Origin: Glycomyces niveus
GTDB taxonomy: Bacteria; Actinomycetota; Actinomycetes; Mycobacteriales; Micromonosporaceae
Length of the DNA: 64,000 bases
Assembly: GCF_017592475.1 (NCBI RefSeq)
Contig: NZ_JAGFNP010000007.1
Location: forward strand, 186,001 to 250,000
Direction: 5' to 3'
The position numbers and the translations under genes were made by a program. This document shows positions 41,301-50,448 of this stretch, in pieces; position 1 is the first letter of the stretch; the number at the start of each line of letters is the position of its first letter. Under the pieces are notes generated by a model. It was given only the letters and a program-made list of their open reading frames with translations. It was not told the DNA's origin and searched no databases.

Positions 41301-44300
41301 ATGCTCGTGTGCGTGAATGGAACTGATCCCTCAATCTCCGAAGACCGCGTCGACTTCCCCGACGAGTGGCGCGAACTCACACTGGACCGGCGCGGGCGCG
41401 GCACGCCCCGCGAGGTCACCGTCGATCCCGATGCGCCGCAGCAGCTGAAGGCGCTCTTCGCCAAGCACGCCGAGGCGATGGAGGAGGTGGCCGCCCGACC
41501 TGAGGTCGCGGGGTACGCGGCGGCGATCCGCGCAGGCATGGCCGGCGAGGCCGACCCGCAGGGGGCGGCGCTCGCCCTGCTGTTCCTCGCGCAGATCGCG
41601 CCGGGGGGCCGACGCACGACCGAGGAGCTCGGCCGGGACGCGTGGATCGGCATGCACGGCTTGGCCTTCGCGTGCCAGGCCATGACCGAGCTCATCGGCT
41701 ACGACGTGCACTACCCCCGCGCGCGGCACTACCAGATCCGCGCGCGGATCATGGAGCCCGATGTGGAGCGTGTAGCGCTCATCCTCGATCATGTGGACCG
41801 GATCAGCACGCTGCGCTCCCTCCTTGCGGGCCTTCCCGACGACGAGTACGAGGCGGTGCGCGACGCCGTCGCGGCGCGCCGCACCTCGGAAGCGAAGCGC
41901 TTCGGCGCCGCGCTGCTCATGCCCGACCAGGCGGACTGGGCCGAGGAAGCGCTCAAGCTCCACTACGGATCGCGCAACGGCGCATGGGGATACGGCCTCA
42001 TCTGGGCGATCGCTTCGGACCGGGAGCAGGCCGAACTCGCAGGCGCGCGCGTGCTCGGCGTCTACGGCAAGGTCGCCGAGCGGGCCGCCCTGCTCGTCGA
42101 CGCGCTCGGCGCGGACTCGCTGGCCGTGCTCGTCAACACCCTCGAAGGCGAGAACCGGCCCGACGCCGAAGTGCGCGAACTCCTCTTCGACACCATCGGC
42201 CGCCTGCCCTCCGAAGCGGCCGCCGCGTACCTCCTCGGCCACCTCACCAACCCGCTCGCGGCCGCGGCGGCGGTCCACGGCGCCCGCCGGTTCCCGGTCC
42301 GCTACCTGCGCGCGATCGCCTCGCTCGCCCCGAACGCCCACGCCGCCACCAGGGTCCGCCTCGCCGGATTCGCCCGCGGGAACGGCCTGCTCGACCGCGC
42401 CGACGCCCTGAGCAAGGCCGAACGGGAGCTCGTCACCGCCCTGGTGGAGCGCCGCCACGCCGACGCCGCGACCCTGCCCGCGCATTTCGCCACGCCGCCT
42501 TGGGCCCCGTACGCGAAACCCGCCTCCAAGCGGGCGGCACTGGACCTCACGCCTCCCGCGATCGACGAACTGCGCTGGGCCGCAGACGAACAGCAGTCGT
42601 GGCTGGAGGCCAACGAGCACGCCGGGTACTGGCGCGACTCGAAGGTGTGGAGCCGGTACCGCCACGGCGAACTCGACGACCCGAAGCACTACTACTACAA
42701 CCAGCTCGTCGCCTACGGCCCGGAAGCACGCTCGCGCACGGCGTTCGAGAAGTGGGACGGCAACTCCGAATACCTCTCCGCCCAGACCTTCCAGGCGATC
42801 ATCGCCCGCTACGGCGACGAGGCGAAGGCGCGCTCGACGGCGCTGCTCAAGCGCAAGTCATCGCTCCGCGACGCCTTGGCGCCCTTCGTGAACCTCGACA
42901 TCGCGCGGCTGTGCGCGGGCTGGCTCTCGCGCACTCGCAACGAGCGCACCGCCGCCAAGGCCTGGCTCGACCGCCACGCGGAGGCGGCCGCCGCGCTCCT
43001 CGTCCCGGACGCGGTCGGCAAGGACCCCAAGTTCCGCAAGACCGCCACCGACGCGCTCCGGTACCTCGAACGGTCCGTCGTGGAGGCACAGGCCGCGGTG
43101 CACGGGGACGAGGCGTCCGCCGCCGTCACGGCGCTGCTCGACGCCGACCCGTTCGACCCGCAGCTGCCGCGCATCCCCAAGCCCGGCGCCTGGGCCGATC
43201 CGAATCTGCTTCCGCAGGTCCTGCTCGCCGACCGCTCCGCGGCGCTGCCCGACGCGGCGGTGCGCACGCTCATGACCGCACTCGTGATGGACACGCCCGA
43301 GCGGCCGTACCCGGGCGTCGACGCCCTTGCGGCCGAATGCGATCCGGCCTCGCTCGCGGCGTTCTCGTGGGGCCTGTTCGAACTGTGGCTCTCGGTCGGC
43401 GCGCCGTCGAAGGACGCGTGGGCGATGGACCAGCTGCGGCGCTTCGCCGACGACTACGCGGTGCGGCGCCTGGCCGACCTCATCCGCGAATGGCCCGGCC
43501 AGAGCCAGAACCGCAAGGCCGTGCGCGGCGTGGAGGTCTTGGGCGGAGTCGGCTCCGAGTCGGCGCTGCGCGCGGTGCACGCCATCGCGCAGAAGGCGAA
43601 GTTCAAGGCGCTCAAGAAGACCGCGGGCGAGCAGATCGAGGTCATCGCCGAGCGGCTGGAACTCACCCTCGAGCAGCTCGGCGACCGGCTCGTGCCCGAC
43701 TTCGGCCTGGCCGAGGAGTCCCTGGTCCTCGACTACGGGCCGCGGTCCTTCACGATCAAGTTCGACGAGGCGCTCAAGCCGTACGTGATCGACGACAAGG
43801 GCAAGCGGCGCGCCAGCGCACCCAAGCCGAACGCGAAGGACGACCTGGAGATCGCGCAGCCCGCGTACGAGCGGTTCGCCGCGCTGCGCAAGGACCTCAA
43901 GGCCACGGCCGCCGAGCAGGTCAAGCGGCTCGAGGCGGCCATGGCCGCGGGCCGCACCTGGTCCCGGGCGGAGTTCCAGGAGTTCCTGGTCGACCACCCG
44001 CTCATGCGGCAGCTCTCGAGCCGCCTGGTGTGGCAGGCCGGGGACGCCTCGTTCCGACTCGCGGAGGACTGGACGCTCGCCGACGCCGAGGACGAGCCGT
44101 TCGAGCTGCCCGAGGACGCCGCGGTGCGCCTGGCGCACCCGCTCACCCTCGGCGACGAGGTCGCCGCATGGGCGGAGGTGTTCGCCGACTACGAGATCCT
44201 GCAGCCGTTCGACCAGCTCGCCCGGCCCGTCTTCGAACTGTCCGAAGAGGATGGAAAGACCGGTCGCCTGAGCCGGTTCGAAGGCGCCACGACCGGCGGC

Positions 44301-44564
44301 GGACCGCTGCTCGGCCTGCTCAACCGCGGCTGGAAGTTCGGCGGGCCTCCCGGTCGCGGCGGTTACGGCCTCTACCGCGAGCTCCCGGGCGGCGGCTGGG
44401 TCTACCTCGACTCGAACCCCGGGGTCCACCCCGGCTACGGATACGACAACGGCGACCAGACGCTCGACCGCGTCGAACTCTCGCTCCCCGAAGGCGGCAT
44501 CGACCCGGTGGTCGCCTCGGAGGTCATGCTCGTGATCGCGCGGCTCAGCCGCTCGGCGCAGTAG
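41301..44564 (+). CDS. DUF4132 domain protein (resident copy)
   Basis: A 1087-residue protein, paralogue of the gene at 12089 with strongly conserved blocks: AKDDLEIAQPAYERFAALRK, VLDYGPRSFTIKFDEALKPY and LADYEILQPFDQLARPV-type segments (here FADYEILQPFDQLARPV). Codon use is fully GC-saturated like the core genes, so this is the native copy. I use ATG 41301 (MLVCVNGTDP); a GTG four codons later is possible, and a longer frame upstream runs through the DUF1905/TetR wreckage. Function unknown. It ends just before a strong terminator. Confidence 0.87.
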   Translation: MLVCVNGTDPSISEDRVDFPDEWRELTLDRRGRGTPREVTVDPDAPQQLKALFAKHAEAMEEVAARPEVAGYAAAIRAGMAGEADPQGAALALLFLAQIAPGGRRTTEELGRDAWIGMHGLAFACQAMTELIGYDVHYPRARHYQIRARIMEPDVERVALILDHVDRISTLRSLLAGLPDDEYEAVRDAVAARRTSEAKRFGAALLMPDQADWAEEALKLHYGSRNGAWGYGLIWAIASDREQAELAGARVLGVYGKVAERAALLVDALGADSLAVLVNTLEGENRPDAEVRELLFDTIGRLPSEAAAAYLLGHLTNPLAAAAAVHGARRFPVRYLRAIASLAPNAHAATRVRLAGFARGNGLLDRADALSKAERELVTALVERRHADAATLPAHFATPPWAPYAKPASKRAALDLTPPAIDELRWAADEQQSWLEANEHAGYWRDSKVWSRYRHGELDDPKHYYYNQLVAYGPEARSRTAFEKWDGNSEYLSAQTFQAIIARYGDEAKARSTALLKRKSSLRDALAPFVNLDIARLCAGWLSRTRNERTAAKAWLDRHAEAAAALLVPDAVGKDPKFRKTATDALRYLERSVVEAQAAVHGDEASAAVTALLDADPFDPQLPRIPKPGAWADPNLLPQVLLADRSAALPDAAVRTLMTALVMDTPERPYPGVDALAAECDPASLAAFSWGLFELWLSVGAPSKDAWAMDQLRRFADDYAVRRLADLIREWPGQSQNRKAVRGVEVLGGVGSESALRAVHAIAQKAKFKALKKTAGEQIEVIAERLELTLEQLGDRLVPDFGLAEESLVLDYGPRSFTIKFDEALKPYVIDDKGKRRASAPKPNAKDDLEIAQPAYERFAALRKDLKATAAEQVKRLEAAMAAGRTWSRAEFQEFLVDHPLMRQLSSRLVWQAGDASFRLAEDWTLADAEDEPFELPEDAAVRLAHPLTLGDEVAAWAEVFADYEILQPFDQLARPVFELSEEDGKTGRLSRFEGATTGGGPLLGLLNRGWKFGGPPGRGGYGLYRELPGGGWVYLDSNPGVHPGYGYDNGDQTLDRVELSLPEGGIDPVVASEVMLVIARLSRSAQ

Positions 44565-44568
44565 GCGC

Positions 44569-44600
44569 CGGTCCCCGGGGCCTGTCGGCCCCGGGGACCG
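44569..44600. terminator. Bidirectional hairpin between DUF4132 gene and aldo/keto reductase
   Basis: Perfect 14-bp stem CGGTCCCCGGGGCC / GGCCCCGGGGACCG with TGTC loop, between convergent stops. Confidence 0.88.
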
Positions 44601-44606
44601 CCCGCA

Positions 44607-45542
44607 TCAGATCCGGGCGTCGGGCGCCAGCGCCTCCAGCTCCTCCCACAGGGATTCGGGGATCTCGACGTCGAGCAGCGCGATGGTCTCGGCCGCGCGC
44701 TCGGGGCGGGAGATGCCGACCACGGTGGAGTCGACGAGCGGTGAGCGGGTCGAGAACTGGAGCGCGGCCGCGATGAGCGGGACGCCGGCGCGCTCGCAGG
44801 CCTCGGCCATCTTGTAGGCCGCGGCGGCGATGGACTCGTCGCGTTCGCCGTAGCAGTACTTCGGCTGCTGCGCCGGGCCTTTCGCGAGCATGCCGCCGCC
44901 GTACGGGGCGGCGTTGAGGACGCCGAGGCCGTCGGCCTTGGCCTTGGTGAAGAGCTCTTCGGCCTCGCGGTTGAGGAGGGTGTACCGGTTGTGGTTGAGC
45001 ACGAGGTCGAATTCGCCGGTGTCGAGGTAGCGCTGGCTCAGGCGCACGTCGCCCGAGGCCACCGCGAGGTGCTCGGCCACGCCGGATTCGCGGATCTCGA
45101 CGAGGGCTTCGAGCGCGCCGCCGGGTGCGAAGCCGTCCTGGCTCATGAACTCGGGGTCGTGCAGGGCGAGGATCGGCAGGCGGTCGACGCCGAGCCGTTC
45201 CAGGCTCTCCTCGAGCGAGCGGCGCACGCGGTCGCCCGAGTAGTCGCCGGTCTCCGGGTCGGCGTCCACTTTGGTCTGCAGGACGAAGCCCTCGGGGAGG
45301 CCGCCGCGGCGGCGGATGGCCTCGCCGATGCGGCGCTCGGAGAGGCCGTCCTTGCCGTAGTTGTTGCCGGTGTCGAGGTAGTTCACCTCGCTGTCGAAGA
45401 CCGCGAGGATCGTCTGGACGGCCCGCTCGTCGTCCACCTCGTACCCGTACACCGCGTCGAACCCGGCGAGGGTGCTGGTGCCGATGCACAGGGGCGTGAC
45501 TTCGAGGCCGGTGCGGCCGAGGGTGTTGCGCTGCATCATCAT
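44607..45542 (-). CDS. Aldo/keto reductase
   Basis: A 311-residue NADP-dependent aldo/keto reductase of the aldose-1-dehydrogenase-like type. Visible catalytic residues are Asp and Tyr in YLDTGNNYGKDG, Lys in FVLQTKVDAD, and His in ILALHDPEFM; the opening NTLGRTGLEVTPLCIGTSTL is the family N terminus, and VVGISRPERAAETIALLD the cofactor region. It starts within the ROK regulator's stop (4-bp overlap), so it belongs to the regulator's transcript and probably acts on the same sugar as the divergent operon, oxidising or reducing an open-chain or C1 carbonyl. Confidence 0.9.
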   Translation of the reverse strand: MMMQRNTLGRTGLEVTPLCIGTSTLAGFDAVYGYEVDDERAVQTILAVFDSEVNYLDTGNNYGKDGLSERRIGEAIRRRGGLPEGFVLQTKVDADPETGDYSGDRVRRSLEESLERLGVDRLPILALHDPEFMSQDGFAPGGALEALVEIRESGVAEHLAVASGDVRLSQRYLDTGEFDLVLNHNRYTLLNREAEELFTKAKADGLGVLNAAPYGGGMLAKGPAQQPKYCYGERDESIAAAAYKMAEACERAGVPLIAAALQFSTRSPLVDSTVVGISRPERAAETIALLDVEIPESLWEELEALAPDARI

Positions 45543-46786
45543 CCGTTCGTCTTGAAATCGGTGCTCGCGTCGAGGCGGGCGGGGTCGAGGGCGTGCTCGA
45601 TGACCATGACGCCCGCGCCGATCGCGCCGCTGCCCTCGCCGGTGCGGGCGGCCGCGATGCGCAGGTGCCGGGTGGCCAGGGGGAGCGAGCGCTGGTAGAT
45701 GACCTCGCGGACGCCCGCGATGAGGTGGTCGCCGGCCAGTGCGAGGGAGCCGCCGATGACGATGATCGACGGGTTGAAGAAGTTGACGGCCCCGGCGAGG
45801 ACTTCGCCGATGTCGCGGCCGGCCTGGCGGACCAGGCGCAGGGCAGGGACGGAGCCGGAGCGGGCGAGTTCGACGACGTCGAGGGAGCCGCCCGCGCGGA
45901 TGCCCTGGTCGGTGAGGCGCTTGGCGATGGCGGCGCCGGAGGCGACGGCTTCGAGGCAGCCGGTGTTGCCGCAGCGGCAGTGGACGTCGTCGGCGCCGGC
46001 GACGCGGATGTGACCCATGTCGCCGGCGGCGCCCTGCGCGCCGCGGTAGACCTGGCCGCCGACGATGATGCCGCAGCCGATGCCGGTGGCGGCCTTGATG
46101 AACAGCAGGTGCTCGTGTTCGCGCCAGGCGGTGAAGTGCTCGCCGAGGGCCATGATGTTGACGTCGTTGTCGACCATGACGGGCACCGGGATGCGCTCGC
46201 GCACGTAGGAGGGGACGTCGAAGCCGTCCCAGCCGGGCATGATCGGCGGGTTGACGGCGCGGCCGGTGTCGTGCTCGACGGGTCCGGGCAGGCCGATGCC
46301 GACGCCGAGGAGGTCGCCGACGGGGCGTCCGGCCTCGGCGAGGAGCGCGAGGCCGTGTTCGACGGTCCAGTCGAGGACCGCCTTGGGGCCCAAGGCGATG
46401 TCGAGGTCGGCGGTGGTGGCGGCGAGGACGTTCCCGGCGAGGTCGGTGACGGCGAGGCGGGCGTGGGTGGCGCCGAGGTCGGCGCCGAGGACGATGCGCG
46501 CGGCGGGGTTGAACGCGAAGGTGGCGGGGGGCCGGCCGCCGGTGGAGGCGGTCTCGCCGGTGGGGGCGATGAGGCCGGAGGCGAGGAGGGCGTCGACGCG
46601 GCCGGTGACGGTGGAGCGGGCGAGGCCGGTGATGGCCGAGAGTTCGGAGCGGGTCCGGGGCGTGCCGTCGCGCAGGAGTCGGAGCAGCGCTCCGGCGCCG
46701 ACCGAGGCCCCGGGGGCGGGACGGCGGGGCACGGGAGAACCATCTGTCACAGGACTAGTGAACCACACGGGTTTGGACGAGCTCAT
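45539..46786 (-). CDS. ROK-family transcriptional regulator
   Basis: A 415-residue ROK repressor. An N-terminal winged helix-turn-helix covers GALLRLLRDGTPRTRSELSA to ARSTVTGRVDALLASGLI. The sugar-kinase-like part shows LGADLGATHARLAVTDLAG, VGIGLPGPVEHDTG, the catalytic-type Asp in MVDNDVNIMALGEH and the zinc motif CRCGNTGCLEAVASG. Such proteins repress sugar genes until the sugar or its phosphate binds. It diverges from the Gfo/ABC operon with 70 bp between starts; repeated TCATAA words there may be part of the operator. It is translationally coupled to the aldo/keto reductase. Confidence 0.92.
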   Translation of the reverse strand: MSSSKPVWFTSPVTDGSPVPRRPAPGASVGAGALLRLLRDGTPRTRSELSAITGLARSTVTGRVDALLASGLIAPTGETASTGGRPPATFAFNPAARIVLGADLGATHARLAVTDLAGNVLAATTADLDIALGPKAVLDWTVEHGLALLAEAGRPVGDLLGVGIGLPGPVEHDTGRAVNPPIMPGWDGFDVPSYVRERIPVPVMVDNDVNIMALGEHFTAWREHEHLLFIKAATGIGCGIIVGGQVYRGAQGAAGDMGHIRVAGADDVHCRCGNTGCLEAVASGAAIAKRLTDQGIRAGGSLDVVELARSGSVPALRLVRQAGRDIGEVLAGAVNFFNPSIIVIGGSLALAGDHLIAGVREVIYQRSLPLATRHLRIAAARTGEGSGAIGAGVMVIEHALDPARLDASTDFKTNG

Positions 46787-46856
46787 GACGTAACTGTTTC
46801 ATAACGCCGACAACTTTTGCTTGTGCTCTGTCATAAGTCCGTCCTACCGTCGTCAT

Positions 46857-47954
46857 ATGGCTCACGTCACGATCACCCCGCCGACCCTCTACCGAGCCGC
46901 GGTCATCGGCACCGGCTTCATGGGGCGCGTCCACGCGCGCGCCATCGCCGCCGCCGGAGGATCGGTCGCCGGGATCGCGGGGTCCACGCCGGACAAGGCC
47001 CGCGAGGCCGCCGCCGACCTGCGCGCCGCCGCCGTCTTCGACGACCTCGACGCGGCCGTCGACGCCGCCGACGTCGTCCACGTCTGCGTCCCCAACCACC
47101 TCCACGCCCCGATCGCCTTGGCCGCCATCGCCGCCGGCAAGCACGTCGTCTGCGAGAAGCCCCTCGCCACCGACGCCGCGACTGCCCTCGCCATGACCGA
47201 GGCCGCCGCCGCGGCGGGCGTCGTCGCCACGGTCCCGTTCGTCTACCGCTTCCACCCGATGGTCCGCGAGGCCCGCGCGAGGGTCTCCAGTGGACAGATC
47301 GGCCGCGTCACCCTCGCGCACGGCTCCTACCTCCAGGACTGGCTCCTGCGCCCCGACGACGACAACTGGCGCGTGGACGCCGACAAGGGCGGGGCGCTGC
47401 GCGCTTTCGGCGACATCGGCTCCCACTGGTGCGACCTGCTCGAGTTCGTCACCGGCGACCGCATCACCGCCGTCAACGCCCAGCTCGCCACCGCCAACCG
47501 CGAACGCTCCGGGCGCGCGGTATCCACAGAGGACATCGTGACGCTGCAGTTCGCCACCGCCGCGGGCGCGGTCGGCTCCACCGTCATCAGCCAGGTCTCG
47601 GCCGGGCGCAAGAACCGGCTCCTGCTCGAGGTCTCCGGCACCGAATCCACCCTCGCCTTCGACCAGGAGCGGCCCGAGACCCTCTGGGTCGGCGGCCGCG
47701 ACCAGAACGCGGTCCTCATGCGCGACCCCGACCACCTGCACCCCGACGCCGCCCGCCTCGCCCGCGTCCCCGCCGGGCACGCCCAGGGGTACCAGGACTG
47801 CTTCGACGCCTTCGTGGCCGACACCCGCGCGGCCATCGACGGCGACGCCCCCGACGGCCTGCCGACGTTCGCGGACGGCCTCCGCGCCGCCCGCCTCGCC
47901 GAAGCCGTCGCCGCCTCGGCCCGCACCCGCGACTGGGCGGAGGTGCCGCGATGA
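46857..47954 (+). CDS. Gfo/Idh/MocA family oxidoreductase
   Basis: A 365-residue NAD(P)-dependent dehydrogenase, first gene of the sugar operon. Rossmann motif VIGTGFMGRVHARAIAAAGG; conserved CEKPLATDAATAL with the catalytic-region EKP; then GSYLQDWL and GGALRAFGDIGSHWCDLLEF, which carries the D-x-G-x-H motif. Typical substrates are sugars, keto-glycosides or inositols. The ATG at 46857 gives a normal N terminus. Overlaps the ATPase gene by 4 bp. Confidence 0.9.
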   Translation: MAHVTITPPTLYRAAVIGTGFMGRVHARAIAAAGGSVAGIAGSTPDKAREAAADLRAAAVFDDLDAAVDAADVVHVCVPNHLHAPIALAAIAAGKHVVCEKPLATDAATALAMTEAAAAAGVVATVPFVYRFHPMVREARARVSSGQIGRVTLAHGSYLQDWLLRPDDDNWRVDADKGGALRAFGDIGSHWCDLLEFVTGDRITAVNAQLATANRERSGRAVSTEDIVTLQFATAAGAVGSTVISQVSAGRKNRLLLEVSGTESTLAFDQERPETLWVGGRDQNAVLMRDPDHLHPDAARLARVPAGHAQGYQDCFDAFVADTRAAIDGDAPDGLPTFADGLRAARLAEAVAASARTRDWAEVPR

Positions 47955-49450
47955 CCGACGCGCCACTGCTCGCCATGCGCGGCATCGGGAAAGCCTTCCT
48001 CGGGGTGCCCGTCCTCGCCGGGGTCGACCTCACGGTCAATCGCGGCGAGGCTCACGCCCTGGTGGGGGAGAACGGCGCCGGCAAGTCCACGCTCATGAAG
48101 ATCCTCGCGGGCGTCCACACCGCGGACGCCGGCACCATCGAGCTGGACGGCCGCGCCGCCTCCTTCGCCCACCCCGCCGCCGCCCAGCGCGCCGGCATCG
48201 CCACCGTGTTCCAGGAGTTCAACCTCCTGCCCGAGCTCACCGTCGCCGAAAACATCCACTTGGGACGCGAGCCGCGCCGCCGCGGCCGGATCGACCGCCG
48301 CGCCATGAACGACGCGACCGCCGCGGCCCTCGCCGACCTCGGCTTCCCCGACCTCGCCCCGACCGCGGCCGTGGGCTCGCTCTCGGTCGCGCACCAGCAG
48401 ATCACCGAGATCGCGAAGGCCCTCTCCCAGGGCGCTGACCTCATCTGCATGGACGAGCCGACCGCCGCGCTCGCCGACGCCGAAGTGGCGCTGCTGTACC
48501 GGCTCGTGGAGCGGCTGCGCGAGCGCGGCGTCGCGGTCCTCTATGTGTCGCACCGGCTCCGGGAGATCTTCGACCTGTGCGAGCGGATCACCATCCTCAA
48601 GGACGGCCGCCTCGTCGACAGCGTCGCCACCGCCGACATCACCCCCGACGAGCTGGTGACCCGCATGGTCGGGCGGCGCATCGAGGCCCAGTTCCCGCCC
48701 CCGCTGCCGGGCACCGAACGCGGCGAGGTGCGGCTGCGGATCGCCGGCGGCGGCAACGACTACGTCGACGGCATCGACCTCGAAGTGCGCGCCGGCGAGA
48801 TCGTGGGCCTCGCCGGACTCCAAGGCTCGGGCCGCACCGAGATCGCCGAAGCGGTCTTCGGCATCGCCCCGTTCACGCGCGGCACCATGGCGGTCGACGG
48901 CCGTCCGGTGCGGATCACCCGGCCCCGCAAGGCCATCGCCGCCGGGATCGCGCTCGTCACCGAGGACCGCAAGGCCCAAGGTCTCGCGCTGCGGCAGTCG
49001 GTGAAGGCCAACGCCCGCATGGTCCTCGACGCGAACGCCCGCGTCCACTCCCGGGCGCGCCTCGCCCGCGTCGACGGCATCCTCTCCAGCCTCGACCTCG
49101 TCGCGCGCGGCGGCGACCAGGAGGTGCAGTTCCTCTCCGGCGGCAATCAGCAGAAAGTCGTCGTCGCGAAATGGCTCGCCGCCGAACCCGGCGTCATCGT
49201 CCTCGACGAGCCCACGCGCGGGATCGACGTGGGCGCCAAGCACAAGCTGTACTCGGTGATCCGCTCGCTCGCGGCCGAAGGCCTCGCGGTGCTCCTCATC
49301 GCCTCCGAGCTCATCGAGGTCATCGGCCTGGCCGACCGCATCGCGGTCCTCCACGACGGCCGCATCGCCGGGGAGCTCCCCGGCGGCGCGACCGAGCAGG
49401 AGGTCATGGCCTACGCGACCGGCAGACGTGAAGGGACGCATCAGGAATGA
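47951..49450 (+). CDS. Sugar ABC transporter ATP-binding protein (RbsA/MglA type)
   Basis: A 499-residue protein with two tandem ATPase domains, energising import of a monosaccharide-like solute. The first half has Walker A GENGAGKST, then LSVAHQQITEIAKAL and Walker B MDEPTAAL. The second half has the degenerate P-loop GLQGSGRTE and the signature LSGGNQQKV with LDEPTRGIDVG. This pattern is standard for the RbsA family. Starts by ATGA overlap with the Gfo gene and ends in an ATGA overlap with the first permease. Confidence 0.94.
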   Translation: MTDAPLLAMRGIGKAFLGVPVLAGVDLTVNRGEAHALVGENGAGKSTLMKILAGVHTADAGTIELDGRAASFAHPAAAQRAGIATVFQEFNLLPELTVAENIHLGREPRRRGRIDRRAMNDATAAALADLGFPDLAPTAAVGSLSVAHQQITEIAKALSQGADLICMDEPTAALADAEVALLYRLVERLRERGVAVLYVSHRLREIFDLCERITILKDGRLVDSVATADITPDELVTRMVGRRIEAQFPPPLPGTERGEVRLRIAGGGNDYVDGIDLEVRAGEIVGLAGLQGSGRTEIAEAVFGIAPFTRGTMAVDGRPVRITRPRKAIAAGIALVTEDRKAQGLALRQSVKANARMVLDANARVHSRARLARVDGILSSLDLVARGGDQEVQFLSGGNQQKVVVAKWLAAEPGVIVLDEPTRGIDVGAKHKLYSVIRSLAAEGLAVLLIASELIEVIGLADRIAVLHDGRIAGELPGGATEQEVMAYATGRREGTHQE

Positions 49451-50448
49451 CCGCCTTCGCCCCTCGCCGCCTCTCCACCACGGCCCTCATCCACCTCGCC
49501 CTCGCCGCGGTCCTCGCGGTCGGCGGCGCCGCCGTCGCCCTCGACGGCGGCAACCTCTTCGCCACCGCGAACCTCGTCGACATGCTCACCCGCACCAGCC
49601 TCACCGGGTTCCTCGCCATCGGCATGACCCTGGTGATCCTGTGCCGGTCACTCGACCTCTCCGTCGGGTACGTCGCCGCCCTCTCCAGCCTCGTCGCGGC
49701 CACCACCATGGACGGGCAGGCCGCGAACGTCCCGCTCGCCGTCGCCCTGGTGCTGCTCGTCTCCGGGCTCGTCGGGGCCGCGAACGGCGCGATCGTCGCC
49801 TTCCTCAAGGTCAACCCGTTCATCGCCACCCTCGGCACCGGCCTGATCCTCAAGGGCTACCTCGACACCGAGTACCAGGGCCCGGCCGGGGACGTGCCCG
49901 CCGTCTTCCAGCAGTTCGGGTACACGCGCATCGCGTTCGTGCCCGTCTCGGCGCTGGTGATGCTCGCGGTCGCCGCCGCCGCGATCGGGTTCCTGCGCTC
50001 GACGCGCACCGGCCACCACATGTACGCCGTCGGCGGCGACGTCGACGTGGCCCGCATGTCCGGCATCCGCACCACGCGGGTCCTGCTCACCGCCCATGTC
50101 CTGTGCGGCATGTGCGCGGGCCTCGCGGGCCTGCTGCTCGCGGCCCGGTTCGGCACGGGCTCGGCCGAGGCCTACACCAACCTGTACGAGCTCGACGCGA
50201 TCGCCGCGGTCGTCCTCGGCGGCACCCTCCTCCTCGGCGGCAAGGGCGGCGTCGCCGGAACCGTTGCGGGCGTGGCGATTTTGGCCGTGCTCGACTCGGT
50301 GTTCAACGTGATGCAGATCGACCCGTTCGCCAAGGACGTGCTGCGCGGCGCCGTCATCATCGCCGCCGTCGCCCTCTACGCCCGCCGCCAGCTCGACCGC
50401 ACCGCCCGCAGACCCCGCTTCGCCGCGACGCCAAGGAGGCCGTCATGA
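49447..50448 (+). CDS. Sugar ABC transporter permease 1 (RbsC type)
   Basis: A 333-residue integral membrane permease with about 8-10 hydrophobic helices. Family blocks: LAIGMTLVILCRSLDLSVG (substrate-channel helix), NPFIATLGTGLILKG, GFLRSTRTGHHMYAVGGDVDVARMSGI and LDAIAAVVLGGTLLLGGKGG, the last near the ATPase-coupling region. Together with the second permease it should form a heterodimeric channel. Coupled by 4-bp overlaps on both sides. Confidence 0.93.
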   Translation: MTAFAPRRLSTTALIHLALAAVLAVGGAAVALDGGNLFATANLVDMLTRTSLTGFLAIGMTLVILCRSLDLSVGYVAALSSLVAATTMDGQAANVPLAVALVLLVSGLVGAANGAIVAFLKVNPFIATLGTGLILKGYLDTEYQGPAGDVPAVFQQFGYTRIAFVPVSALVMLAVAAAAIGFLRSTRTGHHMYAVGGDVDVARMSGIRTTRVLLTAHVLCGMCAGLAGLLLAARFGTGSAEAYTNLYELDAIAAVVLGGTLLLGGKGGVAGTVAGVAILAVLDSVFNVMQIDPFAKDVLRGAVIIAAVALYARRQLDRTARRPRFAATPRRPS

